Shown here in pieces: positions 33,993-42,595 of a stretch of DNA of 64,000 bases. The translations under genes were made by a program, and so were the position numbers. Numbering within the stretch: position 1 is the stretch's first letter; every line of letters starts with the position of its first letter. Source of the stretch: Treponema sp. (GTDB lineage: Bacteria > Spirochaetota > Spirochaetia > Treponematales > Treponemataceae); contig JAFUDX010000007.1 in the NCBI GenBank assembly GCA_017464425.1, forward strand, positions 1 through 64,000, in the 5' to 3' direction. The notes beneath the pieces are model-generated. The model saw only the letters and a program-made list of their open reading frames with translations. It made no database searches and was not told where the DNA came from.

Positions 33993-35137
33993 ATTCTGAT
34001 TATTTTGGAATGGGTAAGCACCTCGTTGCCTTCTGCGGTGATGAGCACATCGTTTTCAAGCCGGACACCACCGAGTTCTGGATCATACAAGCCAGGCTCC
34101 AGCGTAACAATCATGCCAGCTTTGAACAATAAGTCATCAGGTTGCTTGGGACTTACACGGGGAAATTCGTGAATTTCCAAACCGATTCCATGCCCTAGCG
34201 TGTGAGGCATCGTTCTTTTCGCCTTTGAAAACACCAAATCTGCCGCTTCTGCCGCTTTTTTGATTGGTGAGCCTGCTTTGTAGAGCGTCAGTGCTTGTTC
34301 TGCGGCTTTTTCTACGAGAGCGAGCAGTTCTTCTTGTTTTGCAGAAAGAGGGCCTTTTGCAACGGTAAGCGTTGTGTCGCTCGTGTAGCCTTCGTATACC
34401 ACGCCAAAATCAAGAATAGAAAGACCTTGTGCCGGCCAGGTGGCATTTGTGTAGCCTGGAAACGCATGAATCGCAAAACTTCGGCTCGGACCTGCGGCAA
34501 GTGTGTCGAATCCCGTGCGTTCACAGCCACATTTTCGCAATTCACTTTCAATCAAAAGCGCAACATCGCTTTCTTTTTGGAGCCAATTTTCACGAATTCC
34601 GCGTTCAATTTCTGAAATAATCCAGTCGCCCACCCTGCATGCTTCTTTTGTGCATTCGATTTCGTATTCGTCTTTAGTGGCACGCATATCAACGACAAAA
34701 TCATGCACCGAGTGCTCGCGGCACAGTACATCCCAGCCTTCAAGCGCATCAACATACTGCAAGAAAAGCGGGTAGGGGGTAACTGGCGGCAATTCTACTT
34801 TGAGCCTGCTCCCGCGAATTTTAAAGGATTTGAGGACTTCTTTTACTGCCCGTGTATTTCGCCGCTCATATTTGTTGTATGGCAAAATTTGAACATCTAT
34901 CGAGCGTTCACGAGCCAAATTTTCATCCCACGGAACGAGCACGCATTTTCCGTTTGAGGCGATGATAAAAAGTGCATCGGTCGGATGCCCCGTAAAATAT
35001 CTGACTGCAGGATTTCGGCGTTCTTCACAATCTTCAAAAACTGCTGCCGTGATTTTGTTTTCGGTCATGTACGCAAGCAGTTTTTCTCTTCGTGCCGAAT
35101 AGATTTTTTTGAGTTCTTCCTTTGTATATTGTTTCAT
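33989..35137 (-). CDS. pepQ: M24-family Xaa-Pro dipeptidase or aminopeptidase
   Basis: The product is 382 aa. An N-terminal creatinase-like domain (residues 1-140) precedes the pita-bread catalytic domain. All five metal ligands are visible: Asp in ILDFGVVYEG and in YTSDTT, His in HTLGHGIG, Glu in TLEPGLYD and Glu in VRLENDVLI. It removes N-terminal residues before proline or splits Xaa-Pro dipeptides in the cytoplasm. The gene symbol is by similarity; PepP is an alternative. Confidence 0.88.
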   Translation of the reverse strand: MKQYTKEELKKIYSARREKLLAYMTENKITAAVFEDCEERRNPAVRYFTGHPTDALFIIASNGKCVLVPWDENLARERSIDVQILPYNKYERRNTRAVKEVLKSFKIRGSRLKVELPPVTPYPLFLQYVDALEGWDVLCREHSVHDFVVDMRATKDEYEIECTKEACRVGDWIISEIERGIRENWLQKESDVALLIESELRKCGCERTGFDTLAAGPSRSFAIHAFPGYTNATWPAQGLSILDFGVVYEGYTSDTTLTVAKGPLSAKQEELLALVEKAAEQALTLYKAGSPIKKAAEAADLVFSKAKRTMPHTLGHGIGLEIHEFPRVSPKQPDDLLFKAGMIVTLEPGLYDPELGGVRLENDVLITAEGNEVLTHSKIIRI

Positions 35138-35167
35138 TTTTAAGCCTGTATGTAAAACTGATTTTCG

Positions 35168-36130
35168 TTATTTTGTATACGCATTCCAAGTCGTTTCGAC
35201 AAGTGTCTCGACATCGCTATATTTTGGCTCCCAGCCCAAAATCTCTTTTGCAAGGTCGTATTTTGCGTAAAGACTTGCAGGGTCGCCTGGTCGGCGTGGA
35301 GCTTCGGCGGCTGGAATCGGCTTACCTGTGATTTTTCGTGCGGCATCGATGATTTCTTTGACCGTCGTGCCTTTTTCTGTTCCCAAATTGAGCTTTAAAG
35401 ATTTATTGTTCTTCGCAATATAGTCTAATGCCATCACATGAGCGCGGGCAAGATCGGTCACATGAATGTAGTCGCGGATACAAGTGCCGTCGCGCGTGTT
35501 GTAGTCAGTGCCGAAGATTTTAAGCTCGCGCTGCCCGAGAGCCGCTTCCATAACGCGCGGCAACAGGTTTTCGGGCTTTTGCTCCAATCCTGTGATAACG
35601 CCCTCTGGGTCATATCCCGCCGCGTTAAAGTAGCGCAATGCCGCGAATTTAAGCCCGCGAATTTTGTCGTACCATTCCATGAAGCGCTCGATTTCGAGTT
35701 TTGTGAATCCATAGTAGTTAATCGGGTTCTGCGGGTGCTTTTCGTCTATTGGAAGATACTGAGGTTCGCCAAATGTCGCCGCGCTTGAAGAGAAAATCAT
35801 GATTTTGCAATTGTGCTTGACCGCCGCATTCATGATGTTGAGTGTTCCCGTGATGTTGTTGATAGAGTATTTTTCTGGCTCGACCATTGATTCGCCCGCC
35901 GCCTTGAATGCCGCAAGGTGCACGAATGCGTCAAATCCGCGCGCAAATGCCTGCTCCAAATCACGCTCAATCAAAATGTTTCCGTAAATAAAATCATTCT
36001 CTTTGAACAGATTTTCGCGCAATCCGCTCGAAAGATTGTCGAATACGGTGACTGTGTGACCGTTTGCCATCAATTCTTTTACAACGTGAGAGCCGATATA
36101 GCCCGCTCCACCAATAACCAAAACCTTCAT
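35168..36130 (-). CDS. galE: UDP-glucose 4-epimerase
   Basis: The product is 320 aa. The Rossmann motif GGAGYIGSH lies at residues 7-15. The catalytic Ser-Ser-Ala and Tyr-x-x-x-Lys are in FSSSAATFG and NYYGFTKLEIE. The block RYFNAAGYDPEG and CIRDYIHVTDLARAH are typical of GalE. It interconverts UDP-glucose and UDP-galactose for envelope polysaccharides or galactose use. It could also act on the N-acetyl sugars. Confidence 0.92.
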   Translation of the reverse strand: MKVLVIGGAGYIGSHVVKELMANGHTVTVFDNLSSGLRENLFKENDFIYGNILIERDLEQAFARGFDAFVHLAAFKAAGESMVEPEKYSINNITGTLNIMNAAVKHNCKIMIFSSSAATFGEPQYLPIDEKHPQNPINYYGFTKLEIERFMEWYDKIRGLKFAALRYFNAAGYDPEGVITGLEQKPENLLPRVMEAALGQRELKIFGTDYNTRDGTCIRDYIHVTDLARAHVMALDYIAKNNKSLKLNLGTEKGTTVKEIIDAARKITGKPIPAAEAPRRPGDPASLYAKYDLAKEILGWEPKYSDVETLVETTWNAYTK

Positions 36131-36149
36131 AAGTACTCCTCACCCTATT

Positions 36150-38057
36150 TTAGCACTTGCCGTATTTTTTCGCAAATTCTTCAACGGGAAGCGGCTTTGA
36201 AAAATAGTAGCCCTGCAAGAAATCACAGCCGATATGCTTCATCGCTTCGACCATTTCAAGCGTCTCCACGCCCTCAGCCGTGACAGTAAAATGCATCTGC
36301 TTGAACGCCTGCACGAGCCCCGGAAGAATTTTGTCGCGCTCTTTAAAATAATCCCGCACGATTTCCATGTCGAGCTTGATATTGATGAACGGACAGCGCT
36401 TGAGTCGGCTCACATTCGAGTAGCCGCTTCCGTAATCGTCAAGAACGAACTGAAATCCCGAATTCCGCATGGTCTGAATCTGTTTTTGAAGCAGTGCATA
36501 GTCAATCATCGATTCTTCGGTGATTTCAAGGTGAATTTTTTCGGCATCGATATTGTATTTTTCAAGAATCTGACCGAAGCGTTTGCTCAAATCAGGGCGC
36601 AAAAACTGAATCGGCGACAAATTTACGTTTATCCAAGAAATTCCCATTTTTTCGATGTCGTGGGTGTGAATGAATTCGCACGCCCGCTCAAACATCTGCT
36701 CTCCCATGCTGTTAATCCGTCCGTTTTTCTCCGCAATCGGGATGAACAGCCCCGGCGGAATCAACTCGCCGTTTTCGTCACGGATTCGCGCCAACGCCTC
36801 CGCGCCCACGAGCTTGTAATCATCCACGCGCATGAGCGGCTGCAAGAACATCTCCACGGAATTATTCTCAATGGCGGACTCAACTGCCCGCTTAATCTGC
36901 ACACTCTGCTCGATAATAGTGAGCGTTGCCTCGTCAACGATGATATTCGCTGCCTCACGTTTGTCGACATCACGGAACGCCGCAAAAATCGCGTTGATGA
37001 CTTTCTCAGAATTATCCATGCTGATGGAAACAGAGGGCGCAAGCTGCACAAATTTTGCCTCAAGATACAAATCGACATCGCTTCCGGCTTGCCACGACTG
37101 AGCAAAACGCGCCGTAATGCGCTCACGAATCGAATCAAGCTGCGTATTGTCGCGCCCGATGAGCACAAACCGCCCGTCATGCAGATAAAATCGCAACAAA
37201 CTCGGATAGTTTTTCTGCAAAAACTGCGTGATGAGCGAAATTCCTCGGTCCATCTGCACACCGCTGTAAACCTCACGAAGCTCGTTGTAATTGTGAATGA
37301 CAAAGCCGAGTACGAGCGGGGATTTTTCATCGCGCAATTCCGAAAAACCCGCAAAGAGCGCGCGCTTGTTGAACGCACGGGTCTTTCCCGCGAGATACAA
37401 GAGCGGATTTTCATATGAAATAAAGATGATGATAATCGCAAGCAATGAGAAAAAATTCATGATGAGATACTGCGGGAACAAAAAGCGCGCGATATAGCCC
37501 AGAAAAAGCACGATGTTAAAACAGAGCGCAGGAATCGCCGAGCCATGATAGGGCGTTTTTTTGCGCACACAAATCACCGCAATCGAAAGACAAAAATAAT
37601 AAAACGCGCAGAAGTAAATCACCAGATAAAAACGCGCCGTCGCATACGTGCCGTCCGCGCCGATTGAAAAAATAGTGTCCGTAAAAAGATTCAAAATCGC
37701 GAAGATTTCAGAAACAATGAAGAAGCCATTTTCAACAGCGAACGGCAAAAACTGAGTTTTTCGCCGCTGACCAAAAACAGACTTCGTAAACGCGAAGAAT
37801 AAAAAAATGCGCGCAATAAACGCCGCAAAAAAGAGCGCATTCAGGGCGCGGAGCACAAAAGGAGAGAACAGTTCCGCATGCTCAAGTGAGCGAGAGGCAA
37901 GTACATCAATGGTAATGACCGACAAATCAATCGCAAGCAGGCATAAAAATATTTTGTTCAGTTTTATCGGAAGACGCGGGCGCACAAAATAGTACACAAG
38001 AAAAATCGTGAGAATCACAAAATTGGGGAGAATAAAACTATAATTCCACAAAAGCAA
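36150..38057 (-). CDS. Membrane-bound EAL-domain cyclic di-GMP phosphodiesterase
   Basis: The product is 635 aa. The N-terminal 220 residues hold about seven membrane helices. A degenerate GGDEF region follows (HDGRF replaces the GGDEF loop), so it should not make cyclic di-GMP. The EAL domain (about 380-630) has intact motifs: AEALAR, the NLSP Asn, ITEES Glu, DDYGSGYS and AEGVET, with Lys in NIKLD. It should hydrolyse cyclic di-GMP to pGpG, a signal affecting motility and surface traits in treponemes. It lies 20 bp after galE on the same strand but may have its own promoter. Confidence 0.88.
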   Translation of the reverse strand: MLLWNYSFILPNFVILTIFLVYYFVRPRLPIKLNKIFLCLLAIDLSVITIDVLASRSLEHAELFSPFVLRALNALFFAAFIARIFLFFAFTKSVFGQRRKTQFLPFAVENGFFIVSEIFAILNLFTDTIFSIGADGTYATARFYLVIYFCAFYYFCLSIAVICVRKKTPYHGSAIPALCFNIVLFLGYIARFLFPQYLIMNFFSLLAIIIIFISYENPLLYLAGKTRAFNKRALFAGFSELRDEKSPLVLGFVIHNYNELREVYSGVQMDRGISLITQFLQKNYPSLLRFYLHDGRFVLIGRDNTQLDSIRERITARFAQSWQAGSDVDLYLEAKFVQLAPSVSISMDNSEKVINAIFAAFRDVDKREAANIIVDEATLTIIEQSVQIKRAVESAIENNSVEMFLQPLMRVDDYKLVGAEALARIRDENGELIPPGLFIPIAEKNGRINSMGEQMFERACEFIHTHDIEKMGISWINVNLSPIQFLRPDLSKRFGQILEKYNIDAEKIHLEITEESMIDYALLQKQIQTMRNSGFQFVLDDYGSGYSNVSRLKRCPFINIKLDMEIVRDYFKERDKILPGLVQAFKQMHFTVTAEGVETLEMVEAMKHIGCDFLQGYYFSKPLPVEEFAKKYGKC

Positions 38058-38164
38058 ACCTCTAGCTTTAATCGAGCCTTAAGCCTGCTTTAATTATAGG
38101 GCATGTTCAGCGTATACACAAGGTTTGTATGCCACTTTATGCGCATTTATTCAGTTTTTTTGCC

Positions 38165-40189
38165 TTATTGTGCAGAAGAATTGAATTCTTCAAGAGCCAT
38201 CGCAGCTATCTCCCACTGGGCATTCAGTTCGTCGAGTTTTTGCGAGAGTTCGGCGATTTTTGCCTGCACCGCTTTTGCCTTTTCGCCATTGGAATACACC
38301 TCTGGGTCAGCCATTTTGTTTTCTTCGGCGGATTTTTCAGATTCGATTTGAGCGATTTCGTTCTCAATCTGAGAGACCCGCTTTTCCGCCTTGCGCCGCT
38401 CCGCTTCAAGCTTCTTTTTCTCTTCGTAAGAAAGACGAGCATCAGACTTGCCAGTGTCGGGGGCGTTACGGGGGCTTGCCCCCGTAGAGGGGGTAGGCGA
38501 AAATGGCTTAGCAGCTTCGCTGCGACCCATTGTAGCCGAGGGGGAGACTTCCCCCATCCCACTGCTCACTGCTACCTGCTCATTGCTAACTCTTTCCATA
38601 TAGTAGCGATAATCTCCCGGGAATGTGCGGAACTTGCCGGGCTTTAGCTCCAGGACGCGGGTTGAAAGGTCTTCGATGAAACCGCGGTCGTGGCTGACGA
38701 AAATGACCGTGCCGCCAAAATCTTTGAGGGCGTTGAGGAGAACATCTTTTGAGTGCATGTCGAGGTGGTTGGTCGGCTCGTCGAGAATGAGGAGATTCAC
38801 GGGCTTCAAAAGGAGCTTAAGCAGAGCCACGCGCGATTTTTCGCCGCCCGAAAGCACATCGAGGCTCTTGAACACATCGTCACCACGGAAAAGGAACGCG
38901 CCGAGCATGTCGCGCACTTTCGGAATCAGCTCCAGAGGGGCTTCCGCCTCAATCGTTTCGAGAATCGTTGCGCTGCCTTTGAGCGTTTCGGCGTTGTCCT
39001 GTGAAAAGTAGCCGATAGAAACGCCCGCGCCGAGTTTTACGCTTCCCTCAAAATTGGTGTCAACTCCCGCGAGAATGCGCAAAAGCGTGGATTTTCCCGC
39101 GCCGTTGTGCCCTGCCACCACAAGACGGTCGCCGTTTTCAAGAAGCAGGTCGAGGTTATCGAGGACTTTGTGAGTGCCGTCGTAGGATTTCGTGACTTTT
39201 TCGAGCGTGGCGACAAGACGCCCCGAATGAGGAGCGGCGGGAAATTTGAAATGGATTTTTTTGAGCGACTCTGGAATGACGATTTCGTGCTCCAAGATTT
39301 TGTCGAGCATTTTCTGCCGTTCCTGCGCCTGTGCCGCCTTGGTTGCCTTCGCGCCGAATCGGTCGATGAATTCCTGCAAGTGGCGGATTTCTTCCTGCTG
39401 TTTTTCGTATTCTTTGATGAGCGTTTCAAGCTCGACTTCGCGCACTTTTTCGTAATGCGTGAAATTGCCCGCGTATCGGTGAAGGTCGCCGTTAAAAAGC
39501 TCGTAGACTTCGTTGATTGTGTGGTCGAGGAAGTAGCGGTCGTGGCTGACGAGCAAAAACCCGCCCGAAAAATTGTTCAGGAATTTTTCGAGCCATTCGC
39601 GCGCCTCAATGTCGAGGTAGTTGGTCGGCTCGTCGAGGAGAAGAATGTCGGGGTTCACCATGAGCGATTTCGCAAGTGCGATTCGCATCTGCCACCCGCC
39701 CGAAAATTCTTCGCAATTGCGGTCTAGGTCGTCGTGAGAGAAGCCCAAGCCAATCAAAATCTGCTCGGCGGTCACATTTCGTCTATTAAAACCAGACGAT
39801 TCCATCTCAGTGAGAATCGCGTCGTGCCGTTCGAGGAGTGCTTTTTGGTTGCCGTTGCCCGCTTTGAGGTCGTCGCCGATTTTTTCAAGTTCTTCTTGCA
39901 GTTTGTAGCCGAATGAAAACGCTTTGTCCGCCTCTTCGCGCAAAGTGCAGCCGTGGTGGGTAAGCCCGCTCTGCGGAAGATAGGCAATCCGTGCGTCCTT
40001 TGAAGCCGTTCGCTTGCCGTCATCGGGCTGAGTAAGTCCTGCCATTACCTTGATGAGCGTAGATTTTCCCGTGCCGTTCGCGCCCGTGAGAGCCGCCTTG
40101 CTCCCCGCCTGAAGATTCACAGAAACATTTTTAAGAATATCGCGGTCGCCAAACGCAAGGCTGACCTGAGAGAACTGAACGAATGCCAT
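38165..40189 (-). CDS. ABC-F family ATPase (ribosome-associated)
   Basis: The product is 674 aa from MAFVQFSQVSLAFG at 40189. Two ABC domains are present with Walker A motifs GANGTGKST (about 39) and GHNGAGKST and signature motifs FSGGWQ and LSGGEKS. The inter-domain linker is rich in charged helix. There are no membrane segments. ABC-F proteins act on ribosomes, in translation control or antibiotic protection; the type resembles YdiF or Uup. Residues of about 530-578 (NEQVAVSSGMGEVSPSATMG...) are encoded by a cluster of palindromes inserted between ABC2 and the C-terminal coiled coil. Confidence 0.9.
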   Translation of the reverse strand: MAFVQFSQVSLAFGDRDILKNVSVNLQAGSKAALTGANGTGKSTLIKVMAGLTQPDDGKRTASKDARIAYLPQSGLTHHGCTLREEADKAFSFGYKLQEELEKIGDDLKAGNGNQKALLERHDAILTEMESSGFNRRNVTAEQILIGLGFSHDDLDRNCEEFSGGWQMRIALAKSLMVNPDILLLDEPTNYLDIEAREWLEKFLNNFSGGFLLVSHDRYFLDHTINEVYELFNGDLHRYAGNFTHYEKVREVELETLIKEYEKQQEEIRHLQEFIDRFGAKATKAAQAQERQKMLDKILEHEIVIPESLKKIHFKFPAAPHSGRLVATLEKVTKSYDGTHKVLDNLDLLLENGDRLVVAGHNGAGKSTLLRILAGVDTNFEGSVKLGAGVSIGYFSQDNAETLKGSATILETIEAEAPLELIPKVRDMLGAFLFRGDDVFKSLDVLSGGEKSRVALLKLLLKPVNLLILDEPTNHLDMHSKDVLLNALKDFGGTVIFVSHDRGFIEDLSTRVLELKPGKFRTFPGDYRYYMERVSNEQVAVSSGMGEVSPSATMGRSEAAKPFSPTPSTGASPRNAPDTGKSDARLSYEEKKKLEAERRKAEKRVSQIENEIAQIESEKSAEENKMADPEVYSNGEKAKAVQAKIAELSQKLDELNAQWEIAAMALEEFNSSAQ
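38468..38594. repeat. Cluster of palindromes inserted in frame inside the ABC-F gene
   Basis: Perfect hairpins ACGGGGGC-tt-GCCCCCGT (38468-38485), GCAGC-ttc-GCTGC (38511-38523) and GGGGGA-gact-TCCCCC (38540-38555) are followed by a CTGCTCACTGCTACCTGCTC heptad stretch (38571-38594) related to those at 16872 and 18322. The ABC-F reading frame stays open through all of it. Confidence 0.85.
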
Positions 40190-40271
40190 TGTGCTATCAT
40201 AGCAGATTTTTTGATTACGGGAAATATGGAACGCACATATAAAAAACTTGCAATTTTCCGAAAAATCAATA

Positions 40272-40323
40272 TAATTAACTCTAGAGTTAATTACTTTAAA
40301 GTTAATTATTCGGGAGTTAATTA
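40272..40323. repeat. 15-bp-period AGTTAATTA array and palindrome at the ATPase start
   Basis: AGTTAATTA occurs at 40285, 40300 and 40315, each 15 bp apart, the last overlapping the ATG at 40323. The first copy is the right half of a perfect 22-bp palindrome (40272-40293) centred on CTCTAGAG. The ribosome site GGGAG lies between copies two and three. It is a probable autoregulatory operator. Confidence 0.85.
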
Positions 40324-41738
40324 TGACGCTTGAAGAGATTTTTATTGGTCGGAAAAAAGAAAGTGATTTCCTTGAAGAGTTGTACAATTCTCCGAAATTT
40401 GAAATGCTGATTCTGCACGGTCGGCGGCGGGTCGGAAAATCGTATCTGCTCGGTCATTTTGCCGCGCTTCACGAAAAAAACACCGTCTATTTCACTGCGG
40501 ACAAGTCTTCTGAAAAAACGAATGTGCAGACTTTCTGCGAACAGCTTAATTCGGTGATTCAGGCGGGCGATTTTCTCTCGTCTTTTTCGACTTGGCAGGA
40601 TGTGTATTCATTTTTCAAAAACCAGCAATTTGACGAGCGACTTGTCATCATCATCGATGAGTTCACCTATCTGTACAACTCAAATCCCGCGTATGACACT
40701 GGCTTGCAGAACGCGATAGACCAAATCTTCAAAAAGATGAACATTTTTCTGATTCTGTGCGGCTCGGAAGTCTCGGTGATTGAAGAAATAATCGATTCTT
40801 CTTCAAAACCTTTGTACGGTCGGAAAACCGCTGACTTAAAACTGCTCCCGTTCACTTACAAAGAGGCGCGGAATTTCTTTCCGAATTACACGGACGAAGA
40901 GGCGCTGGAAGTCTATTCTATGGTGGGCGGAATTCCGCTCTATCTCTCGCTTTTTGACGACAGCCGTTCGGTCAAGGAAAATGTGCTCAAGAACTGCCTT
41001 TCCACGACGGGCTACCTTTTCAACGAGGTGGAAACGCTCTTGCGAATGGAACTGAAGGAAACTTATTTTTACAAAAACATCATGCTCGCGATAAATTCGG
41101 GCGCGTCGAACCTCAACAAAATCACTGACAAAGTGGGCGAGGAAAGCGCAAAAGTCGCGAAATACATCAATGTGCTCGTGAATCTCGGTTTCATCAAAAA
41201 AGAAACGCCCTGTGGCGAAAAGGAAAAATCGCGCAACACGCTGTATTCAATCAGCGACAATTTTTTCGCCTTTTATTTCGCGTTCATTTTCAAGAATCAG
41301 AATATGCTGAACGGTTTGATTTCTCCGAGGCTCTATTACGAGCGGGAATTTACCAAAGTAAAGCTGAACACATTTTTCGGACACCGTTTCGAGCAGACTT
41401 GCGAGCAATATCTGAGGGAACAATTCTACGAGGGAAAAATGCCCTTCTTCGCGCAAAAACTCGGTCGCTGGTGGGGTAACAATCCCGTCCTAAAGCGGCA
41501 GGAAGAAATAGACCTTCTAGCAATTGACGAGGAAAACGCACTTTTCTGTGAATGCAAGTACACCGAAGAAAAATTCGACGAGGCTCAACTGCGCGACTTG
41601 CAGGATTCTTCGCTCTGCATAAACAGACCGAACAAATTCTACATGATTTTCGCCAAAAACGGCGTGACGGACGGCGTGCAGAAGCTGATTGAGGGCAACG
41701 AGAGATATTTTATCGTCACGGCACGGGAGATGTTTTGA
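40323..41738 (+). CDS. Archaeal-type ATPase with DUF234 (restriction-nuclease-like) C-terminus
   Basis: The product is 471 aa. Walker A HGRRRVGKS lies at residues 32-40, Walker B in VIIIDEFTYL near 108, and a sensor-like LILCGSEVS near 142. A winged-helix region follows (NKITDKVGEESAKVAKYINVLVNLGFIKKE). The C-terminal third has a PD-(D/E)XK pattern: EEIDLLAID followed by LFCECKYTEE, with the Asp and Glu-x-Lys of a nuclease core. This matches stand-alone ATPases of the DUF234 group, of unknown role and often found in multiple copies in host-associated bacteria. It is probably self-regulated through the array at its start. Confidence 0.82.
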   Translation: MTLEEIFIGRKKESDFLEELYNSPKFEMLILHGRRRVGKSYLLGHFAALHEKNTVYFTADKSSEKTNVQTFCEQLNSVIQAGDFLSSFSTWQDVYSFFKNQQFDERLVIIIDEFTYLYNSNPAYDTGLQNAIDQIFKKMNIFLILCGSEVSVIEEIIDSSSKPLYGRKTADLKLLPFTYKEARNFFPNYTDEEALEVYSMVGGIPLYLSLFDDSRSVKENVLKNCLSTTGYLFNEVETLLRMELKETYFYKNIMLAINSGASNLNKITDKVGEESAKVAKYINVLVNLGFIKKETPCGEKEKSRNTLYSISDNFFAFYFAFIFKNQNMLNGLISPRLYYEREFTKVKLNTFFGHRFEQTCEQYLREQFYEGKMPFFAQKLGRWWGNNPVLKRQEEIDLLAIDEENALFCECKYTEEKFDEAQLRDLQDSSLCINRPNKFYMIFAKNGVTDGVQKLIEGNERYFIVTAREMF

Positions 41739-41775
41739 GGGGGTGTTAAAATGAAGAAAACTCACTTTGTCACGC

Positions 41776-41804
41776 TTGACAATCCGCCGAGCGTAACTTA
41801 TAGT
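41776..41804 (+). promoter_or_regulatory. Consensus-like promoter for the non-coding RNA
   Basis: TTGACA (41776-41781), a 17-bp spacer and TATAGT (41799-41804) form the strongest promoter in the window. Transcription should start near 41811, well upstream of the PBECR4-like gene. Confidence 0.85.
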
Positions 41805-41810
41805 GTAATT

Positions 41811-41981
41811 AGTGGCAGGCAACTTGTGTGTCTGTCCAAGCGATGAAGCATAGCAGCGTACCGGAATGCCTTGTTATGCCGAGCTTTCAAGAGGGGTTGT
41901 GCAGCGATACCCCAAACCGGTGTAGGCGATGAGCCGAAAGAAAATGCCCATCTTAAGCCCGTCCTTGCGACGGGTTTTTTT
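41811..41981 (+). ncRNA. Structured non-coding RNA upstream of a PBECR4-like nuclease gene
   Basis: About 170 nt lie between the promoter and the terminator and hold no convincing reading frame. Possible stems are GCATA/TATGC (41848-41852 with 41875-41879) and GGGGT/ACCCC (41893-41897 with 41909-41913). ACCGG in the loop of the first stem (41860-41864) can pair with CCGGT at 41917-41921, giving a pseudoknot. GCGATGA occurs at 41840 and 41926. The arrangement of strong promoter, RNA, terminator and toxin-like gene is that of type III antitoxins such as ToxI, but there is no clear tandem repeat. An alternative is a leader or riboswitch acting by attenuation. Confidence 0.6.
41958..41981 (+). 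terminator. Terminator between the RNA and the PBECR4-like gene
   Basis: CCCGTC pairs with GACGGG around CTTGC and is followed by seven T. It lies 17 bp before the GTG start, so the downstream gene should be expressed only by read-through, as in type III toxin-antitoxin operons. Confidence 0.9.
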
Positions 41982-41998
41982 GTGCAAAAGGAGAAACT

Positions 41999-42559
41999 GT
42001 GCTTTTAGAGTGCGCAAAAAGTTTTGAAAAACTGCTCGATATCCAATATCGCCTCAAAATCGGGCGAAAAGGGAATGACATTTCTTTCTCGATTGGATTT
42101 GACGCGGTGGATTTTCATCATCTTGCGGGCTTGCACAAGCTGAAAGACTTGCGTGTTTCTCGTGCCGAACGGGAAATGGTGTTCCAAAAAATCTTGGATG
42201 GCGAAATTTCTGATTCTGACATAACGCAAAGCCGACATTTTTCTGAGATTGAAAAACGCTTGCACCTTTTTGCTCATTTGGAAACTATTCTTGACAGCAA
42301 CGAACTTGTTTTTCGATACGCTCACAAGCCATCGCAATTCTCTGTGATTCAAGCAGAATTTTTGCTTTCCACGCCGTATAAATCGGAAGAAGTTTATGTT
42401 TTTCTCGACAAAAAAGAAAATGCGGAAAATTACTTTTGCCGCTCGTTTTTCCCTAAAACTGATAAGGATTATACGGTCGGACAAGTGAAGTATACTTTGT
42501 TGAGGAAAGAGAAAATCACGCTCTCCATTGGGGAAAGCGTGGTGCAGTATGAGAGATAA
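41999..42559 (+). CDS. PBECR4-domain nuclease-like protein, possible toxin
   Basis: The product is 186 aa from the GTG at 41999, with AAGGAG five bases upstream. It reads LLECAKSFEKLLDIQYRLKIG, HHLAGLHKLKDLR, ETILDSNELVFRY and YFCRSFFPKTDKDYTVGQVKYTLL. This matches the PBECR4 family (phage-Barnase-EndoU-ColicinE5/D-RelE-like nuclease 4), predicted to cut RNA. His and Lys/Arg residues in the HHLAGLHKLKDLR block could be catalytic. The family assignment is from remembered sequence, not a search. The sequence from the ribosome site to the start (GGAGAAACTGTG) is identical to that of the ToxN-like relic at 2183. It has no signal peptide. Confidence 0.75.
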   Translation: MLLECAKSFEKLLDIQYRLKIGRKGNDISFSIGFDAVDFHHLAGLHKLKDLRVSRAEREMVFQKILDGEISDSDITQSRHFSEIEKRLHLFAHLETILDSNELVFRYAHKPSQFSVIQAEFLLSTPYKSEEVYVFLDKKENAENYFCRSFFPKTDKDYTVGQVKYTLLRKEKITLSIGESVVQYER

Positions 42560-42595
42560 GGTGATTTTTCTTTCTAGTCGCTTCCTGCAATAGCA

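Noticed and set aside
36234-37418. A 394-codon open frame on the plus strand
   Set aside because: It lies wholly antisense to the EAL phosphodiesterase gene, has no ribosome site and no protein-like composition.
41751-41846. A 31-codon frame across the ncRNA promoter
   Set aside because: It spans both promoter boxes, has no ribosome site and no recognisable sequence.
41921-41945. Hammerhead-like core (CGATGAG then CGAAA)
   Set aside because: The essential CTGATGA core is not matched and no three-stem arrangement can be drawn.
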